Both the position numbers and the translations under genes were made by a program. Source: Clostridium sp. Marseille-P299 (lineage in GTDB: Bacteria > Bacillota > Clostridia > Lachnospirales > Lachnospiraceae). Taken from it: 64,000 nucleotides of DNA. Every line of letters begins with the position of its first letter. Position 1 is the stretch's first letter. Below, piece by piece: positions 1 to 8,169 of this stretch. The stretch spans positions 372,001 to 436,000 of the forward strand of contig NZ_FJVE01000007.1 in NCBI RefSeq assembly GCF_900078195.1, given 5' to 3'. The notes beneath the pieces were generated by a model that searched no databases, was not told the DNA's origin, and saw only the letters and a program-made list of their open reading frames with translations.

Positions 1-790
1 AAGACTTCAAAGTAAATCTGGCGGTCAGGTATTATTCCATGGTAAAGAAGTGCATGATATGAATAAGAAAGAATTACTTTCTATTCGTCCTAAAATGCAA
101 ATAATTTTCCAGGATCCATATTCTTCTTTATCACCACGTTTACCAATTGGTGAAATTATTGGTGAAGCAGTTAGACAGCATAATATCGTACCAAAAGAAG
201 AATATGAAGATTATATCGATAGAATTATGTCAGCATGTGGTTTACAGCCTTATCATAAAGAGCGTTATCCACACGAATTTTCTGGTGGTCAAAGACAAAG
301 AATTTGTATCGCTAGATCTTTAGCATTAAATCCTGAGTTCGTTGTTTGTGATGAGCCAGTATCTGCACTTGACGTTTCTATTCAGGCGCAGATCATTAAC
401 TTATTAAAAGATTTACAGAAAGAGTTCAATTTAACATACTTGTTTATTTCACATGACCTTTCTGTAGTTGAGCATATTGCTGATACCATTGGTGTTATGT
501 ATTTAGGAAATATGGTGGAATATGGTGATAAGGTTGATGTATTTAGAGAACCATTACATCCATATACACAAGCATTATTCAGTGCAATACCAATGCCTGA
601 TCCAAATGCTAAGATGAACCGTATTATTTTAAAGGGAAGCATACCATCCCCTGCAAACCCTCCAGCAGGATGTAAGTTCCATACAAGATGTGGACACTGC
701 ATGGATATTTGTAAATCAGTAGTACCAACAGATAATGAAGTTAGACCTGGACATTTTGTAAAATGTCACTTATATAATACGAATAAATAA
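1..790 (+). CDS. oppF: Oligopeptide/dipeptide ABC transporter ATP-binding protein, 5' truncated by window edge
   Basis: The reading frame is open from base 2, so the true start and the Walker A loop lie upstream of the window. Visible in order: the Q-loop IIFQDPYSSLSPR, the ABC signature FSGGQRQRI, Walker B VVCDEPVSALD and the H-loop FISHDL. A Cys-rich C-terminal tail (CKFHTRCGHC...KCHL) is typical of the oligo_HPY extension of OppD/OppF/DppF-type ATPases. By family knowledge this is the second ATPase of a peptide importer, energising uptake at the inner face of the membrane. It is probably the last gene of its operon, since the next gene is 81 bases away and unrelated. The exact substrate class (opp, dpp or app) cannot be told from this fragment. 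Confidence 0.93.
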   Translation, partial: RLQSKSGGQVLFHGKEVHDMNKKELLSIRPKMQIIFQDPYSSLSPRLPIGEIIGEAVRQHNIVPKEEYEDYIDRIMSACGLQPYHKERYPHEFSGGQRQRICIARSLALNPEFVVCDEPVSALDVSIQAQIINLLKDLQKEFNLTYLFISHDLSVVEHIADTIGVMYLGNMVEYGDKVDVFREPLHPYTQALFSAIPMPDPNAKMNRIILKGSIPSPANPPAGCKFHTRCGHCMDICKSVVPTDNEVRPGHFVKCHLYNTNK

Positions 791-871
791 TGCCAAACAC
801 ATTCAAACTAGAGAATAGAGTAAAAAGCATTAAATAAGCTCATTCTATAGTTTGAAAGAAGGTGTTATTCT

Positions 872-1456
872 ATGAAGAACAAAGAGGTCCCCCCTGGAGA
901 AGATGCCAATATTATGGAAGGTAACACAAGAGATGATAATATCATATATTCTTATATATCAAATCCTGTGGACAAACCATATATCATTGGCGGAGAGGAA
1001 ATGATAAAAGTTACACCTACCTATCATAATGCAAAGGATTACGATGGTGTATCTTTTGAAGATATGGATATGGAAGAGATGGAAAAGGAACTTTTAACAA
1101 ACTCAAAAGGATACCGAGAAAGTAAGGAAGAATCAAGTATTACTAGAGAAACTACTTATTTTGGGGTGGATGAGAAAGACATGACAAATAATTCGTTAGA
1201 TCGTAATAACTCTAAGGATACTACATTTGATGAGAATCAAAGAGTAGCGGATATGAATGTTGAGGGAATGCCTTGGTATACAAACGAACCAGACGAGGAT
1301 GAACGACTCAAACGTTTACTAGAGCCTACATTAACGAAAAAAGAAACAAGGCATTTAATATTTAATGCCATGTTAGCTGCTTTGTTAGTAGGTAGTGTAT
1401 TTATATTTGGTTTATTTCTTTTTATTTTATTTTGTACTAAGATATGGTTTGTATAA
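872..1456 (+). CDS. Hypothetical acidic protein with one C-terminal membrane anchor
   Basis: I do not recognise a family. The 194-residue product starts at an ATG behind GAAAGAAGG. It is rich in Asp, Glu and Asn for about 155 residues and shows no Cys pairs or enzyme motifs. A single hydrophobic segment lies at about residues 162-192 (MLAALLVGSVFIFGLFLFIL), followed by only a few residues. There is no N-terminal signal, so the topology looks tail-anchored with the acidic domain in the cytoplasm. It sits 81 bases after the peptide-transporter ATPase gene and is followed by a strong terminator, so it may be the last cistron of that operon. Function unknown. Confidence 0.75.
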   Translation: MKNKEVPPGEDANIMEGNTRDDNIIYSYISNPVDKPYIIGGEEMIKVTPTYHNAKDYDGVSFEDMDMEEMEKELLTNSKGYRESKEESSITRETTYFGVDEKDMTNNSLDRNNSKDTTFDENQRVADMNVEGMPWYTNEPDEDERLKRLLEPTLTKKETRHLIFNAMLAALLVGSVFIFGLFLFILFCTKIWFV

Positions 1457-1488
1457 AACTAATAGTAGTAAAATTGAATAATGGTATC

Positions 1489-1531
1489 AAAAAAGCATGA
1501 AATGTTGTATTACAATATTTCATGCTTTTTT
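1489..1531 (+). terminator. Intrinsic terminator after the anchored acidic protein
   Basis: A perfect 15-bp stem (AAAAAAGCATGAAAT with ATTTCATGCTTTTTT) has its apical part extended by TTGT/ACAA. The right arm ends in six T and is followed by more T. Confidence 0.9.
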
Positions 1532-1532
1532 G

Positions 1533-1838
1533 TTTTTTGAGAAATTCAGGTGTAAAAATCCCTGTGTATTGATGGAAAAGCTATTTGCCTCCATGTTACA
1601 TACATTCATTTTTCTATATAAAGCAGAAAAATCCACCATAAAAAATATATAAAGGGAACATATATTCGATTTTCCTTGATTTTAAAAAGAAAAAATGCTA
1701 CAATATAACAAACATATGTTTGTATTTTATGCGTTAATTCATACATAATAATAGAAGGTGAATTTTAGAAGACAATAAGCTTTTTGTTAGTTCTTCTATC
1801 AATATAAAAGCAAGCTAAATTTAATTTAAATATTACAG
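1533..1838. other. AT-rich intergenic stretch upstream of the radical-SAM gene
   Basis: About 300 bases without an ORF of interest. It should contain the promoter of the downstream radical-SAM/DUF4130 operon, but I see no clear -35/-10 pair and no conserved RNA motif. Confidence 0.4.
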
Positions 1839-1847
1839 GTGGTTAAT

Positions 1848-3617
1848 ATGGTAATTCAGGAATCCATGAGTATGGAACAAAAACTTTCAATATTAGCAGA
1901 TGCAGCCAAGTATGATGTCGCTTGTACATCTAGTGGCGTTGATCGTGGAGGAAAAGAAGGTAGCATTGGCAGCGCAATTGCAAGTGGTATTTGTCATACT
2001 TTTTCAGCGGATGGAAGATGCATATCATTATTAAAGATACTTTTTACAAATGAATGTATATATGATTGTAAATATTGCATTAATCGAGCTTCCAATGATG
2101 TACCAAGGACAACGTTTACACCTGAGGAAGTATGTAGTTTAACGATGGAATTTTATCGTAGAAATTATATAGAAGGACTTTTCTTAAGCTCAGGAATTTT
2201 GCACACACCTAACTATACCATGGAGTTGATAGTTCAAACACTCCGTATGCTTCGAACAACGTATAACTTTAATGGATATATCCATTGTAAAGCAATTCCT
2301 GGTGCTGATAGGGATTTAATCGAGCTTGCTGGATGGTATGCAGATCGTATGAGTGTAAACTTGGAATTGCCAACAGCGGAAGGCTTGAAGCGTTTAGCAC
2401 CACATAAAAACAGAAAGAATATATTAAATCCAATTAGACAGATTCAAGATGGAATCGAGGAGAGCCAAACAGCCTTAGGAATGATGGGTGGTAATAAAGG
2501 AGCTTACTGGCATACGAGAAGAAAGCTTGAAGGCAAGAGCATCGAGGCTAAAAGAGCAGAAGATCATGCAATGTACGTCAATCAATATACACCCAAAAAG
2601 ACAAAACAAGAGTATGAAGACCGAATCCTTCCCGAAAATTCTGATGGAAAATTAAAAAATACAAACATTAACGATACAGAAAATAAAAATACGAACAAGT
2701 ATGAAGTAAAAAATAATGATATAAAAAATGGTAATATAAAAAATAGTAATATAGATTATGATATAAAAAATAGTGATGTAAAGAATAGAAACATAAATTA
2801 TGATACGAAAAATAGTGATATAAAAAGTAATAGCTTAAAGCATTACAATACAATGAATGGTGATATAAATGATAATCATTCAAATATATCCCAAATAGTA
2901 ACTAGAAATTCTCAGACAGGGCTTACGAGATTAAATCAATTTGCAGGTGAAAGAGGTTTTGTACCTGCAGGGCAGAGCACTCAGATGATTATAGGAGCAA
3001 CGAATGAGAGTGATTATGAAATCGTATCTGTTGCAGAAGCTCTTTATCAGCGATTTGATTTAAAGAGAGTATTTTATTCTGCATTTATTCGTGTGAATGA
3101 TGATAGTTCTCTTCCTGTTTTACAAGGGGGACCACCATTGTTACGTGAACATAGGCTTTATCAAGCGGATTGGTTATTACGTTATTATGGATTTGAAGCA
3201 GGAGAGCTATTAACAAAGGAACGACCTAATTTTAATGTATTTTTAGATCCGAAATGCAATTGGGCGATTGGACATTTGGAACAATTTCCGATTGAAGTGA
3301 ATAAAGCAGATTATTATACATTACTTAGAGTTCCAGGGATTGGACCAAAATCAGCTGGTAGAATTGTTGGTGCTAGACGAACAGCAACTTTAAAATTTGA
3401 GGATTTAAAAAAAATGGGAGTTGTGCTTAAACGAGCCATTTACTTTATTACATGCAATGGTCAAATGATGTACCCAACAAAAATAGAAGAAAATTATATT
3501 ACAAATCAGCTTCTTAACGTGAAAGAAAAATTACCAAGGCATCTAATTGATCCTGGAATCACATACGAGCAATTATCGTTATTTGACCACAAGAATTTTG
3601 CTAATTTTGTAGGTTAG
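1848..3617 (+). CDS. Putative DNA modification/repair radical SAM protein (TIGR03916-like) with HhH domain and Asn-rich insertion
   Basis: The iron-sulphur motif CIYDCKYC is at residues 70-77 (C70, C74, C77), followed by a radical-SAM barrel. A helix-hairpin-helix DNA-binding motif (LRVPGIGPKSAGRIVG) lies near residues 492-508. The first part of the HhH region contains GFVPAGQSTQMIIGA, characteristic of the rSAM family co-occurring with DUF4130 proteins and uracil-DNA-glycosylase-like domains. At 589 residues it is much longer than the roughly 420 I expect. The excess is an Asn/Lys/Asp/Ile-rich block at about residues 265-355. I chose the ATG at 1848, because AGGTGG lies five bases upstream and overlaps the alternative GTG at 1839. 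The DUF4130 partner follows after 44 bases, so they are presumably co-transcribed. The reaction is not known; a role in DNA repair or base modification is a family-level inference. Confidence 0.88.
   Translation: MVIQESMSMEQKLSILADAAKYDVACTSSGVDRGGKEGSIGSAIASGICHTFSADGRCISLLKILFTNECIYDCKYCINRASNDVPRTTFTPEEVCSLTMEFYRRNYIEGLFLSSGILHTPNYTMELIVQTLRMLRTTYNFNGYIHCKAIPGADRDLIELAGWYADRMSVNLELPTAEGLKRLAPHKNRKNILNPIRQIQDGIEESQTALGMMGGNKGAYWHTRRKLEGKSIEAKRAEDHAMYVNQYTPKKTKQEYEDRILPENSDGKLKNTNINDTENKNTNKYEVKNNDIKNGNIKNSNIDYDIKNSDVKNRNINYDTKNSDIKSNSLKHYNTMNGDINDNHSNISQIVTRNSQTGLTRLNQFAGERGFVPAGQSTQMIIGATNESDYEIVSVAEALYQRFDLKRVFYSAFIRVNDDSSLPVLQGGPPLLREHRLYQADWLLRYYGFEAGELLTKERPNFNVFLDPKCNWAIGHLEQFPIEVNKADYYTLLRVPGIGPKSAGRIVGARRTATLKFEDLKKMGVVLKRAIYFITCNGQMMYPTKIEENYITNQLLNVKEKLPRHLIDPGITYEQLSLFDHKNFANFVG
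2742..2825 (+). repeat. Two in-frame 42-bp repeats inside the radical-SAM gene
   Basis: Two consecutive 14-residue units follow the pattern N-x-N-I-x-Y-D-x-K-N-S-D-x-K (NSNIDYDIKNSDVK, NRNINYDTKNSDIK). They lie in a wider low-complexity block (about 2650-2900) built from short KN, NI and DI steps. Both the repeat and the block keep the reading frame. Confidence 0.8.
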
Positions 3618-3661
3618 TAGATATAAATGGATTCAATACGTAGGGAAAGGAATCGTAGAGA

Positions 3662-4447
3662 ATGAAAAATATCAAGATATACCGATGTGAAGATAGTATC
3701 GATGGTATATTTACTGCTGTTTACGATGCTTGGGCATCCAAATATGGACATGATTATATTAAATTAGAGACAATAGATGATAATGCATGCTCAAATTTTG
3801 AATTATTTACAGAGTATATTGCCGTTAACACAGATTTAGAAAAATCTCAAAAAGTTTCTCGCTCAATTAAAAATAAAATTTCAGCGTATGCTTATGAGAT
3901 GGTGATTCATGCAGCGTTATCAAACGATAGCCGAAAAGCAGATAGTATCTATCATTTTTTAGTAATAGGCTTTGCAATGGGAGAACAAGTAACAAGACAT
4001 CTTGCAAATCCATATGTAGCAAATTTATTTGAGATGAATCGTAATGTGGGGAATGAAGTGCATCATTATAAAGGTTTTTTAAGATTTCAAGAGATAAATA
4101 ATGAATTATTACTAGCGAAATTTCAACCGAAAAATAATATCGTTGAACTTCTCACACCTCATTTTGCAGATCGATTGTCCATAGAAAATTTTATTATATT
4201 GGATGTTAATCGTCGATTGGCATCTGTTCATCAAAAGCATATGCCGTGGTTTATGACCGTGCTGAGTAAAGAGAGTATGGAAGAATTATTATCACATGCT
4301 GATAAGGAAGAAGAATATGAAGCATTGTGGAAAGCCTTTTTTAATAGTATTGCGATATCGGAACGAGAGAATTATCAATGTCAGAGAAATCATGCACCGC
4401 TTCATATGAGAAAGTATATGATAGAATTTCAAGATAATAGCAATTAA
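3662..4447 (+). CDS. DUF4130 family putative DNA repair protein (TIGR03915-like), partner of the radical SAM protein
   Basis: The 261-residue product starts KNIKIYRCEDSIDGIFTAVYDAW and contains RFQEINNELLLAKFQPKNN and HFADRLSIENFIILD. This pattern is typical of the DUF4130 domain, found either alone beside a radical-SAM gene or fused to UdgX-type uracil-DNA-binding domains. No uracil-DNA-glycosylase domain is fused here. Soluble, no signal peptide. It follows the radical-SAM gene with a 44-base gap, supporting a two-gene operon. The biochemical role is unresolved. The tight pairing with a radical-SAM/HhH protein is the main clue that both act on DNA. Confidence 0.88.
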   Translation: MKNIKIYRCEDSIDGIFTAVYDAWASKYGHDYIKLETIDDNACSNFELFTEYIAVNTDLEKSQKVSRSIKNKISAYAYEMVIHAALSNDSRKADSIYHFLVIGFAMGEQVTRHLANPYVANLFEMNRNVGNEVHHYKGFLRFQEINNELLLAKFQPKNNIVELLTPHFADRLSIENFIILDVNRRLASVHQKHMPWFMTVLSKESMEELLSHADKEEEYEALWKAFFNSIAISERENYQCQRNHAPLHMRKYMIEFQDNSN

Positions 4448-4656
4448 TCAAATCCTATCGTAGCAAAGATTAATAAACAGCTATGTGCATATAATAAATT
4501 CGAAAATAAAAAATTATATTCTCAATATAGAAAAAACGATAAAATTAAGCGTAAAAATTAGAAAAACCTAAGTTTTCTTCACATAATGTATAATGAACTT
4601 TCAATGTGGAATACTAAGCAAGTAAAGATAATTAAACTTGACAGGAGGAGTATTCC

Positions 4657-4995
4657 ATGAAAAAGAAAGTTTTTATGATGATTGCTTTATGTATGATCTG
4701 CCTCTTCGGATTTACAGCATGTACAAACGGAAATGGCGGAACAGGAGCTGGTGGCACAACAACTGCTCCAACAACAGTACCAAATAATAATACTAACACA
4801 AATACGAATACTGGAAATGGTGTAACACATACGCCTACCACTGGTGCAGTTAACGGAAATACCAATGGAACTGGAACAGTTAATGACAATGGTACAGTTG
4901 GCGGTGCTGCAAAAGATGTTATTGATGGTGTAGATAATGCTGTTGATGATATTACAAATGGTATTGAGCACAATACTAATACAAATAAAAAATAG
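4657..4995 (+). CDS. Small Thr/Asn/Gly-rich lipoprotein
   Basis: The first 22 residues are a lipoprotein signal (MKKKVFMMIALCMICLFGFTAC), with the lipobox Cys at 22. The rest, about 90 residues, is low complexity: Thr, Asn, Gly and Val with stretches such as NNNTNTNTNTGNG, then a short acidic VDNAVDDITNGIEH segment. It has no globular domain I recognise. The AGGAGG site lies seven bases before the ATG. Predicted to be anchored on the outer face of the membrane, with a flexible linker-like body. It stands alone with its own terminator. Function unknown. Confidence 0.75.
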   Translation: MKKKVFMMIALCMICLFGFTACTNGNGGTGAGGTTTAPTTVPNNNTNTNTNTGNGVTHTPTTGAVNGNTNGTGTVNDNGTVGGAAKDVIDGVDNAVDDITNGIEHNTNTNKK

Positions 4996-5005
4996 TAAAG
5001 TTTTA

Positions 5006-5040
5006 TATAAAAGGAGCAGAAGTAGTTCGCTCCTTTTATA
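5006..5040 (+). terminator. Terminator after the small lipoprotein gene
   Basis: A perfect 12-bp stem (TATAAAAGGAGC with GCTCCTTTTATA) around an 11-base loop, followed by a T-rich stretch. It lies between convergent genes and may serve both. Confidence 0.85.
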
Positions 5041-5060
5041 TTGTATTATTTTACATTGTA

Positions 5061-6233
5061 TTATATTACATACAAAAAACAATCCTTATCATTATGATTT
5101 ATCTCTTTTTCTAGTTTCATCCCAAGTTTTGTTGCAACTTTTATTGATTTAATATTATTGGTATCAATAACTGCGATAATTCGATTGATATCTAAGTTAT
5201 GTTTTGCGTAATTTATAACAAATTCAGACGCTTCCAAGGCATATCCATTGTTCCAATAATCATAGTCAATAAGATAACCCAATTCTATTTCGGTAATTTC
5301 GCCTATTAAACTATTTTGCAAGCCACATCTACCAATTAATTTACCATTATCTTTTAAAAAGATCCCCCAAATGCCATAACCATAAAAATTATACATATTA
5401 CTAATATGAGATTTATGTTTTTCAAACTCAACTTCATATGGCTCATTCATATCATTGATAAATTTTAAAACATTTGGATTTTTAGACATAGTATAAATAT
5501 CTTTAAAATCATTATTAGTAAGTTCGCGTATTATTAAACGATTTGTCATACCAATGGTTAGCGGTTCACCTTTAGAACGTAAATAAGTGTTATTTACAAA
5601 TGTATAATTAATTTCTTCAAAGCCTTCAACGATAATGTCTGCAAGACTTAAATCTTGATTCCCTGAATTAGGATTATAAAAACCAATACAAGTGATTCCT
5701 GCATTTTTAGCAGCTCTAACACCGTTATTAGAGTCTTCAATGACAATTGCTTCAGATGGTAAAATCTTTAGTTCTTCGCATGCCTTTAAAAATACATCAG
5801 GAGCTGGTTTTGGATTTTTAAGATCTCTACCAGATACATATCGGGAAAAATAAGAGGTGATATCTAGTGAATTTGCCGTATCCATAATGGCGTCCATAGG
5901 AGAGGAGGAGGCAATTGCTAACTTCATATTATTGTTATATAAATTAATGATCAATTCTTTTATATAAGGGATAGCGGGATAACCATTTGTTTTTAATAAT
6001 TTTTCCTTTTCTTGTTTGTTTGCTAATAAAAAATCTTCAATTGAATTACTTAATTGATATTTTTCTTTTAATACTTCAAACATATGTTTATCCGTACTTC
6101 CAATAAAAGATGAGAAGTATTCATCGTCAATAGAGACACCAAAGCGTTTCATAACATTAATTGCAGCTTGGGTATGTAATGGTTCACTATCAATCAATAC
6201 GCCGTCCATGTCGAAAATCACAGCTTTTAGCAT
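5061..6233 (-). CDS. HAD hydrolase (beta-phosphoglucomutase-like) fused to a GNAT acetyltransferase
   Basis: Residues 1-215 form a HAD phosphatase of the beta-phosphoglucomutase/sugar-phosphatase type. The nucleophile motif is FDMDGVLIDSEPLH, with motif II Ser (IASSSP), a Lys in NPKPAPDVF and motif IV VIEDSNNGVRAA. After a short linker, residues about 225-390 form a GNAT N-acetyltransferase of the RimJ/RimL kind (RLIIRELTNNDF, GRCGLQN, ELGYLIDYDYWNNGYALEA, NIKSIKVATKLGM). Both domains look complete and the frame runs through without interruption. Each domain is common as a separate protein. The fusion suggests a phosphatase and an acetyltransferase acting on related metabolites, possibly in detoxification. 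Substrates cannot be named from sequence. Confidence 0.9.
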   Translation of the reverse strand: MLKAVIFDMDGVLIDSEPLHTQAAINVMKRFGVSIDDEYFSSFIGSTDKHMFEVLKEKYQLSNSIEDFLLANKQEKEKLLKTNGYPAIPYIKELIINLYNNNMKLAIASSSPMDAIMDTANSLDITSYFSRYVSGRDLKNPKPAPDVFLKACEELKILPSEAIVIEDSNNGVRAAKNAGITCIGFYNPNSGNQDLSLADIIVEGFEEINYTFVNNTYLRSKGEPLTIGMTNRLIIRELTNNDFKDIYTMSKNPNVLKFINDMNEPYEVEFEKHKSHISNMYNFYGYGIWGIFLKDNGKLIGRCGLQNSLIGEITEIELGYLIDYDYWNNGYALEASEFVINYAKHNLDINRIIAVIDTNNIKSIKVATKLGMKLEKEINHNDKDCFLYVI

Positions 6234-6299
6234 TTGTTTATCCTCCTTGAAATATTAAGATTATTGGCATTCTTTGAGCTTTTATGTCGAATAACATTT

Positions 6300-6328
6300 T
6301 TGACACCAAAAAGTGCATTTGTTATAAT
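6300..6328 (+). promoter_or_regulatory. Sigma-70-type promoter of the MIF-like gene
   Basis: TTGACA and TATAAT are both perfect and separated by 17 bases. They lie about 75 bases upstream of the tautomerase-like gene. Confidence 0.85.
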
Positions 6329-6404
6329 AATAACAGATGATTGATTCAAAAATCAAGGTTATGGATTTTTATAAATCACTGGATAAATTAAGGAGGTAAT
6401 ATAT

Positions 6405-6749
6405 ATGCCATTTATTAATTCTAAATTGAATTGCTCCATTACTGATAAGCAAAAGGCAGTAATAAAAGAGAAATTAGGGAAAGCAATATCGATAATTCCA
6501 GGTAAGTCAGAAGCATGGCTTATGCTGGGATTTGAAGATGATTATTCTCTTTATTTCAAAGGAAAAGATTTTGAAAAGCTTGCCTTTATCGAGGTTAAAT
6601 TATTTGGAAAGGCAGAAAAAGCAGCCTATGATGAATTAACAGCTGCTATCTGCGAGATATATAAAGAAGTATTAGGGATACCAAAAGACTGTATATATAT
6701 TACTTATGAAGAAATCAGTAATTGGGGTTGGAATGGTACTAACTTCTAA
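6405..6749 (+). CDS. MIF-family (phenylpyruvate tautomerase-like) protein
   Basis: The 114-residue product matches the macrophage-migration-inhibitory-factor family in length. The N-terminus is MPFINSKLN, so Pro would be exposed after Met removal as the catalytic base. A Lys near residue 34 (PGKSEAWLM) and a C-terminal NWGWNGTNF fit the family pattern. By family knowledge it is a trimeric keto-enol tautomerase in the cytoplasm. The natural substrate in bacteria is usually unclear. AAGGAGG precedes the ATG, and a perfect promoter lies upstream. Its stop codon overlaps the stop of the convergent membrane-protein gene by four bases. Confidence 0.88.
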   Translation: MPFINSKLNCSITDKQKAVIKEKLGKAISIIPGKSEAWLMLGFEDDYSLYFKGKDFEKLAFIEVKLFGKAEKAAYDELTAAICEIYKEVLGIPKDCIYITYEEISNWGWNGTNF

Positions 6750-7147
6750 GATTTTCTAGTTAATAATTTTTCAAAAAACAAACCGGCTAGAAACCAAGCT
6801 GGAGCATAATCAATACGTATGACACCTTTAAAGTTTAGTTTTGCTTTACTATAATCCCAAGGACAAGCTTTTGCCTTTTTTAGTAAAGTACCTGTAATAA
6901 ATTCGGTTACAAATATAAATAATGCATATACTGTACCACGTGTAACAGTACAACGGTTTTTTAATACCTTGCATAGTGGTGAAAAACATGCGGCTAGTCC
7001 ATAAATAGGAAACATCCAAACAGAGGTGCGACATAGCAATTGCTTATCTTTATGTGAATAGATAGAGCTAAGACCTGTCCAAAAACATTCCATGCACCAT
7101 CCGCTTAAGCCACATAATAAAAAGTCAGTAAAAAAATTCTTTTTCAC
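6746..7147 (-). CDS. Small membrane protein, CmpB-like (putative ABC-transporter type IV, PF06541-like)
   Basis: The 133-residue product has several hydrophobic segments (about residues 5-22, 42-60, 68-90 and 113-128). The C-terminal pattern ACPWDYSKAKLNFKGVIRIDYAPAWF is characteristic of the PF06541 family, found widely in Firmicutes and labelled putative ABC-transporter type IV, with no established function. Translation starts at a GTG at 7147. The ribosome site is weak, only GAAAGG further upstream. Its stop overlaps the stop of the convergent MIF-like gene by four bases. Confidence 0.78.
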   Translation of the reverse strand: MKKNFFTDFLLCGLSGWCMECFWTGLSSIYSHKDKQLLCRTSVWMFPIYGLAACFSPLCKVLKNRCTVTRGTVYALFIFVTEFITGTLLKKAKACPWDYSKAKLNFKGVIRIDYAPAWFLAGLFFEKLLTRKS

Positions 7148-7386
7148 AAGAGCACCGTGCCTTTCTTTTATATAAAAAACAATCGTATCCCAATGATTGT
7201 ATTATTTGTAAAGCTTCCGTGCTTATACGAAAGAATTTTTACCAAATTAATAAGGAATTGAAATTAAGCGGGGTTGTTGAAAAATAGAATTGTTTCAATC
7301 TATTATAAACGGCCCTATTTTTTTATAAAAACCTTTAGTACAAATGTAGCTATGTTAAAAAGCATATTTTATAATGGAGATAACGA

Positions 7387-7884
7387 ATGGAAATTGAGAG
7401 AAAGTTTACAATTAAGGAATTGCCAAAAGAATTAGAAAAATATGAAAAAAAAGAGATTGAACAAGGATATTTATGTATAGAACCTGTGGTCCGTATCCGA
7501 AAATCTGACGACGATTTTTATATGACTTATAAAGCAAATAAAAATATTGCTTTTAAGAATAATGAGGCTGCTTTGATTAATGAAGAAGTAGAAGTTCCGT
7601 TAACGAAAGAAGCCTATCTACATCTAAAAGAGAAAGTAGATTATCATATCATTGAGAAGACGAGATACATTATTCCATTGGAGAATAATCTAAAAATAGA
7701 GTTAGATGTATTTAAAGGATGTTTAAATGGATTATATTTTGCCGAAGTAGAATTTAGAAATGAAGAAGAAGCGAAAAGTTTTGAAGCACCAGATTGGTTT
7801 TTAGAGGATGTATCTTTTGATAAGAGATTTCGAAATAATTATTTGATTCAAATTGATTCACTTGAGGAATTAGGTTTAGCGTAA
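7387..7884 (+). CDS. CYTH domain protein (triphosphate tunnel metalloenzyme)
   Basis: The 165-residue product begins MEIERKFTIKELP, the ExExK signature of CYTH/triphosphate tunnel enzymes. Alternating charged beta strands follow, including VVRIRKSDDDFYMTYKAN and LEEDVSFDKRFRNNYL-like ends. Members hydrolyse inorganic triphosphate or thiamine triphosphate, or form cyclic AMP. Small stand-alone bacterial versions are usually tripolyphosphatases, so phosphohydrolase is the best guess. Cytoplasmic. It stands as a single gene ended by a strong hairpin. A G-rich hairpin-like sequence near 7268-7325 lies upstream, but I cannot assign it a role. Confidence 0.85.
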   Translation: MEIERKFTIKELPKELEKYEKKEIEQGYLCIEPVVRIRKSDDDFYMTYKANKNIAFKNNEAALINEEVEVPLTKEAYLHLKEKVDYHIIEKTRYIIPLENNLKIELDVFKGCLNGLYFAEVEFRNEEEAKSFEAPDWFLEDVSFDKRFRNNYLIQIDSLEELGLA

Positions 7885-7970
7885 AGGAACGATAAATAAA
7901 CTAGTGGGTCGATGAACAAGAGAGTGTGCATTTATTACAAGATACTTTCAAATATAGAACTAATAAAATA

Positions 7971-8024
7971 GGGTATCAATACTACATATAGTTAATATCT
8001 AATGTACTATTGATACCCATTTTT
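7971..8024. terminator. Bidirectional terminator between the CYTH gene and the histidine kinase gene
   Basis: GGGTATCAATA pairs with TATTGATACCC. Five further pairs follow after one C-C mismatch, giving a 17-position stem. T-rich sequence lies on both outer sides. Confidence 0.85.
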
Positions 8025-8048
8025 ATTATAAAGGTATGACTAACTAAA

Positions 8049-8119
8049 TCTTTAAACTTTATTTATCAGCCTTTAAGCTTTATTTATCAGCCTTTAAACT
8101 TTATTTATTAATCTTTAAG
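8049..8119. repeat. 21-bp tandem repeat, three full copies plus a partial
   Basis: Units of 21 bases begin at 8049, 8070 and 8091, each of the form YCTTTAARCTTTATTTATYAR, with a partial fourth unit at 8112. They lie just downstream of the histidine kinase stop codon and contain stops in all relevant frames, so they do not extend the protein. Confidence 0.8.
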
Positions 8120-8169
8120 TTATTAAATCTAAGTTATTAAACTTAGAGAGTATTAGAATTAGGAGTTTC

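Noticed and set aside
382..702. 106-residue minus-strand frame in the oppF gene
   Set aside because: Antisense to well-conserved ABC motifs, with no ribosome site.
4632..5082. Minus-strand frames opposite the small lipoprotein gene
   Set aside because: Shadows of its Thr/Asn/Gly repeats; the plus-strand gene has a ribosome site and a lipobox.
7268..7325. Terminator or attenuator before the CYTH gene
   Set aside because: A G-rich arm and a C-rich arm followed by TTTTTTT are present, but pairing is broken by several mismatches; too weak to call.
8041..8169. Extension of the histidine kinase through the 21-bp repeats
   Set aside because: The repeats contain stop codons in the kinase frame and follow its stop.
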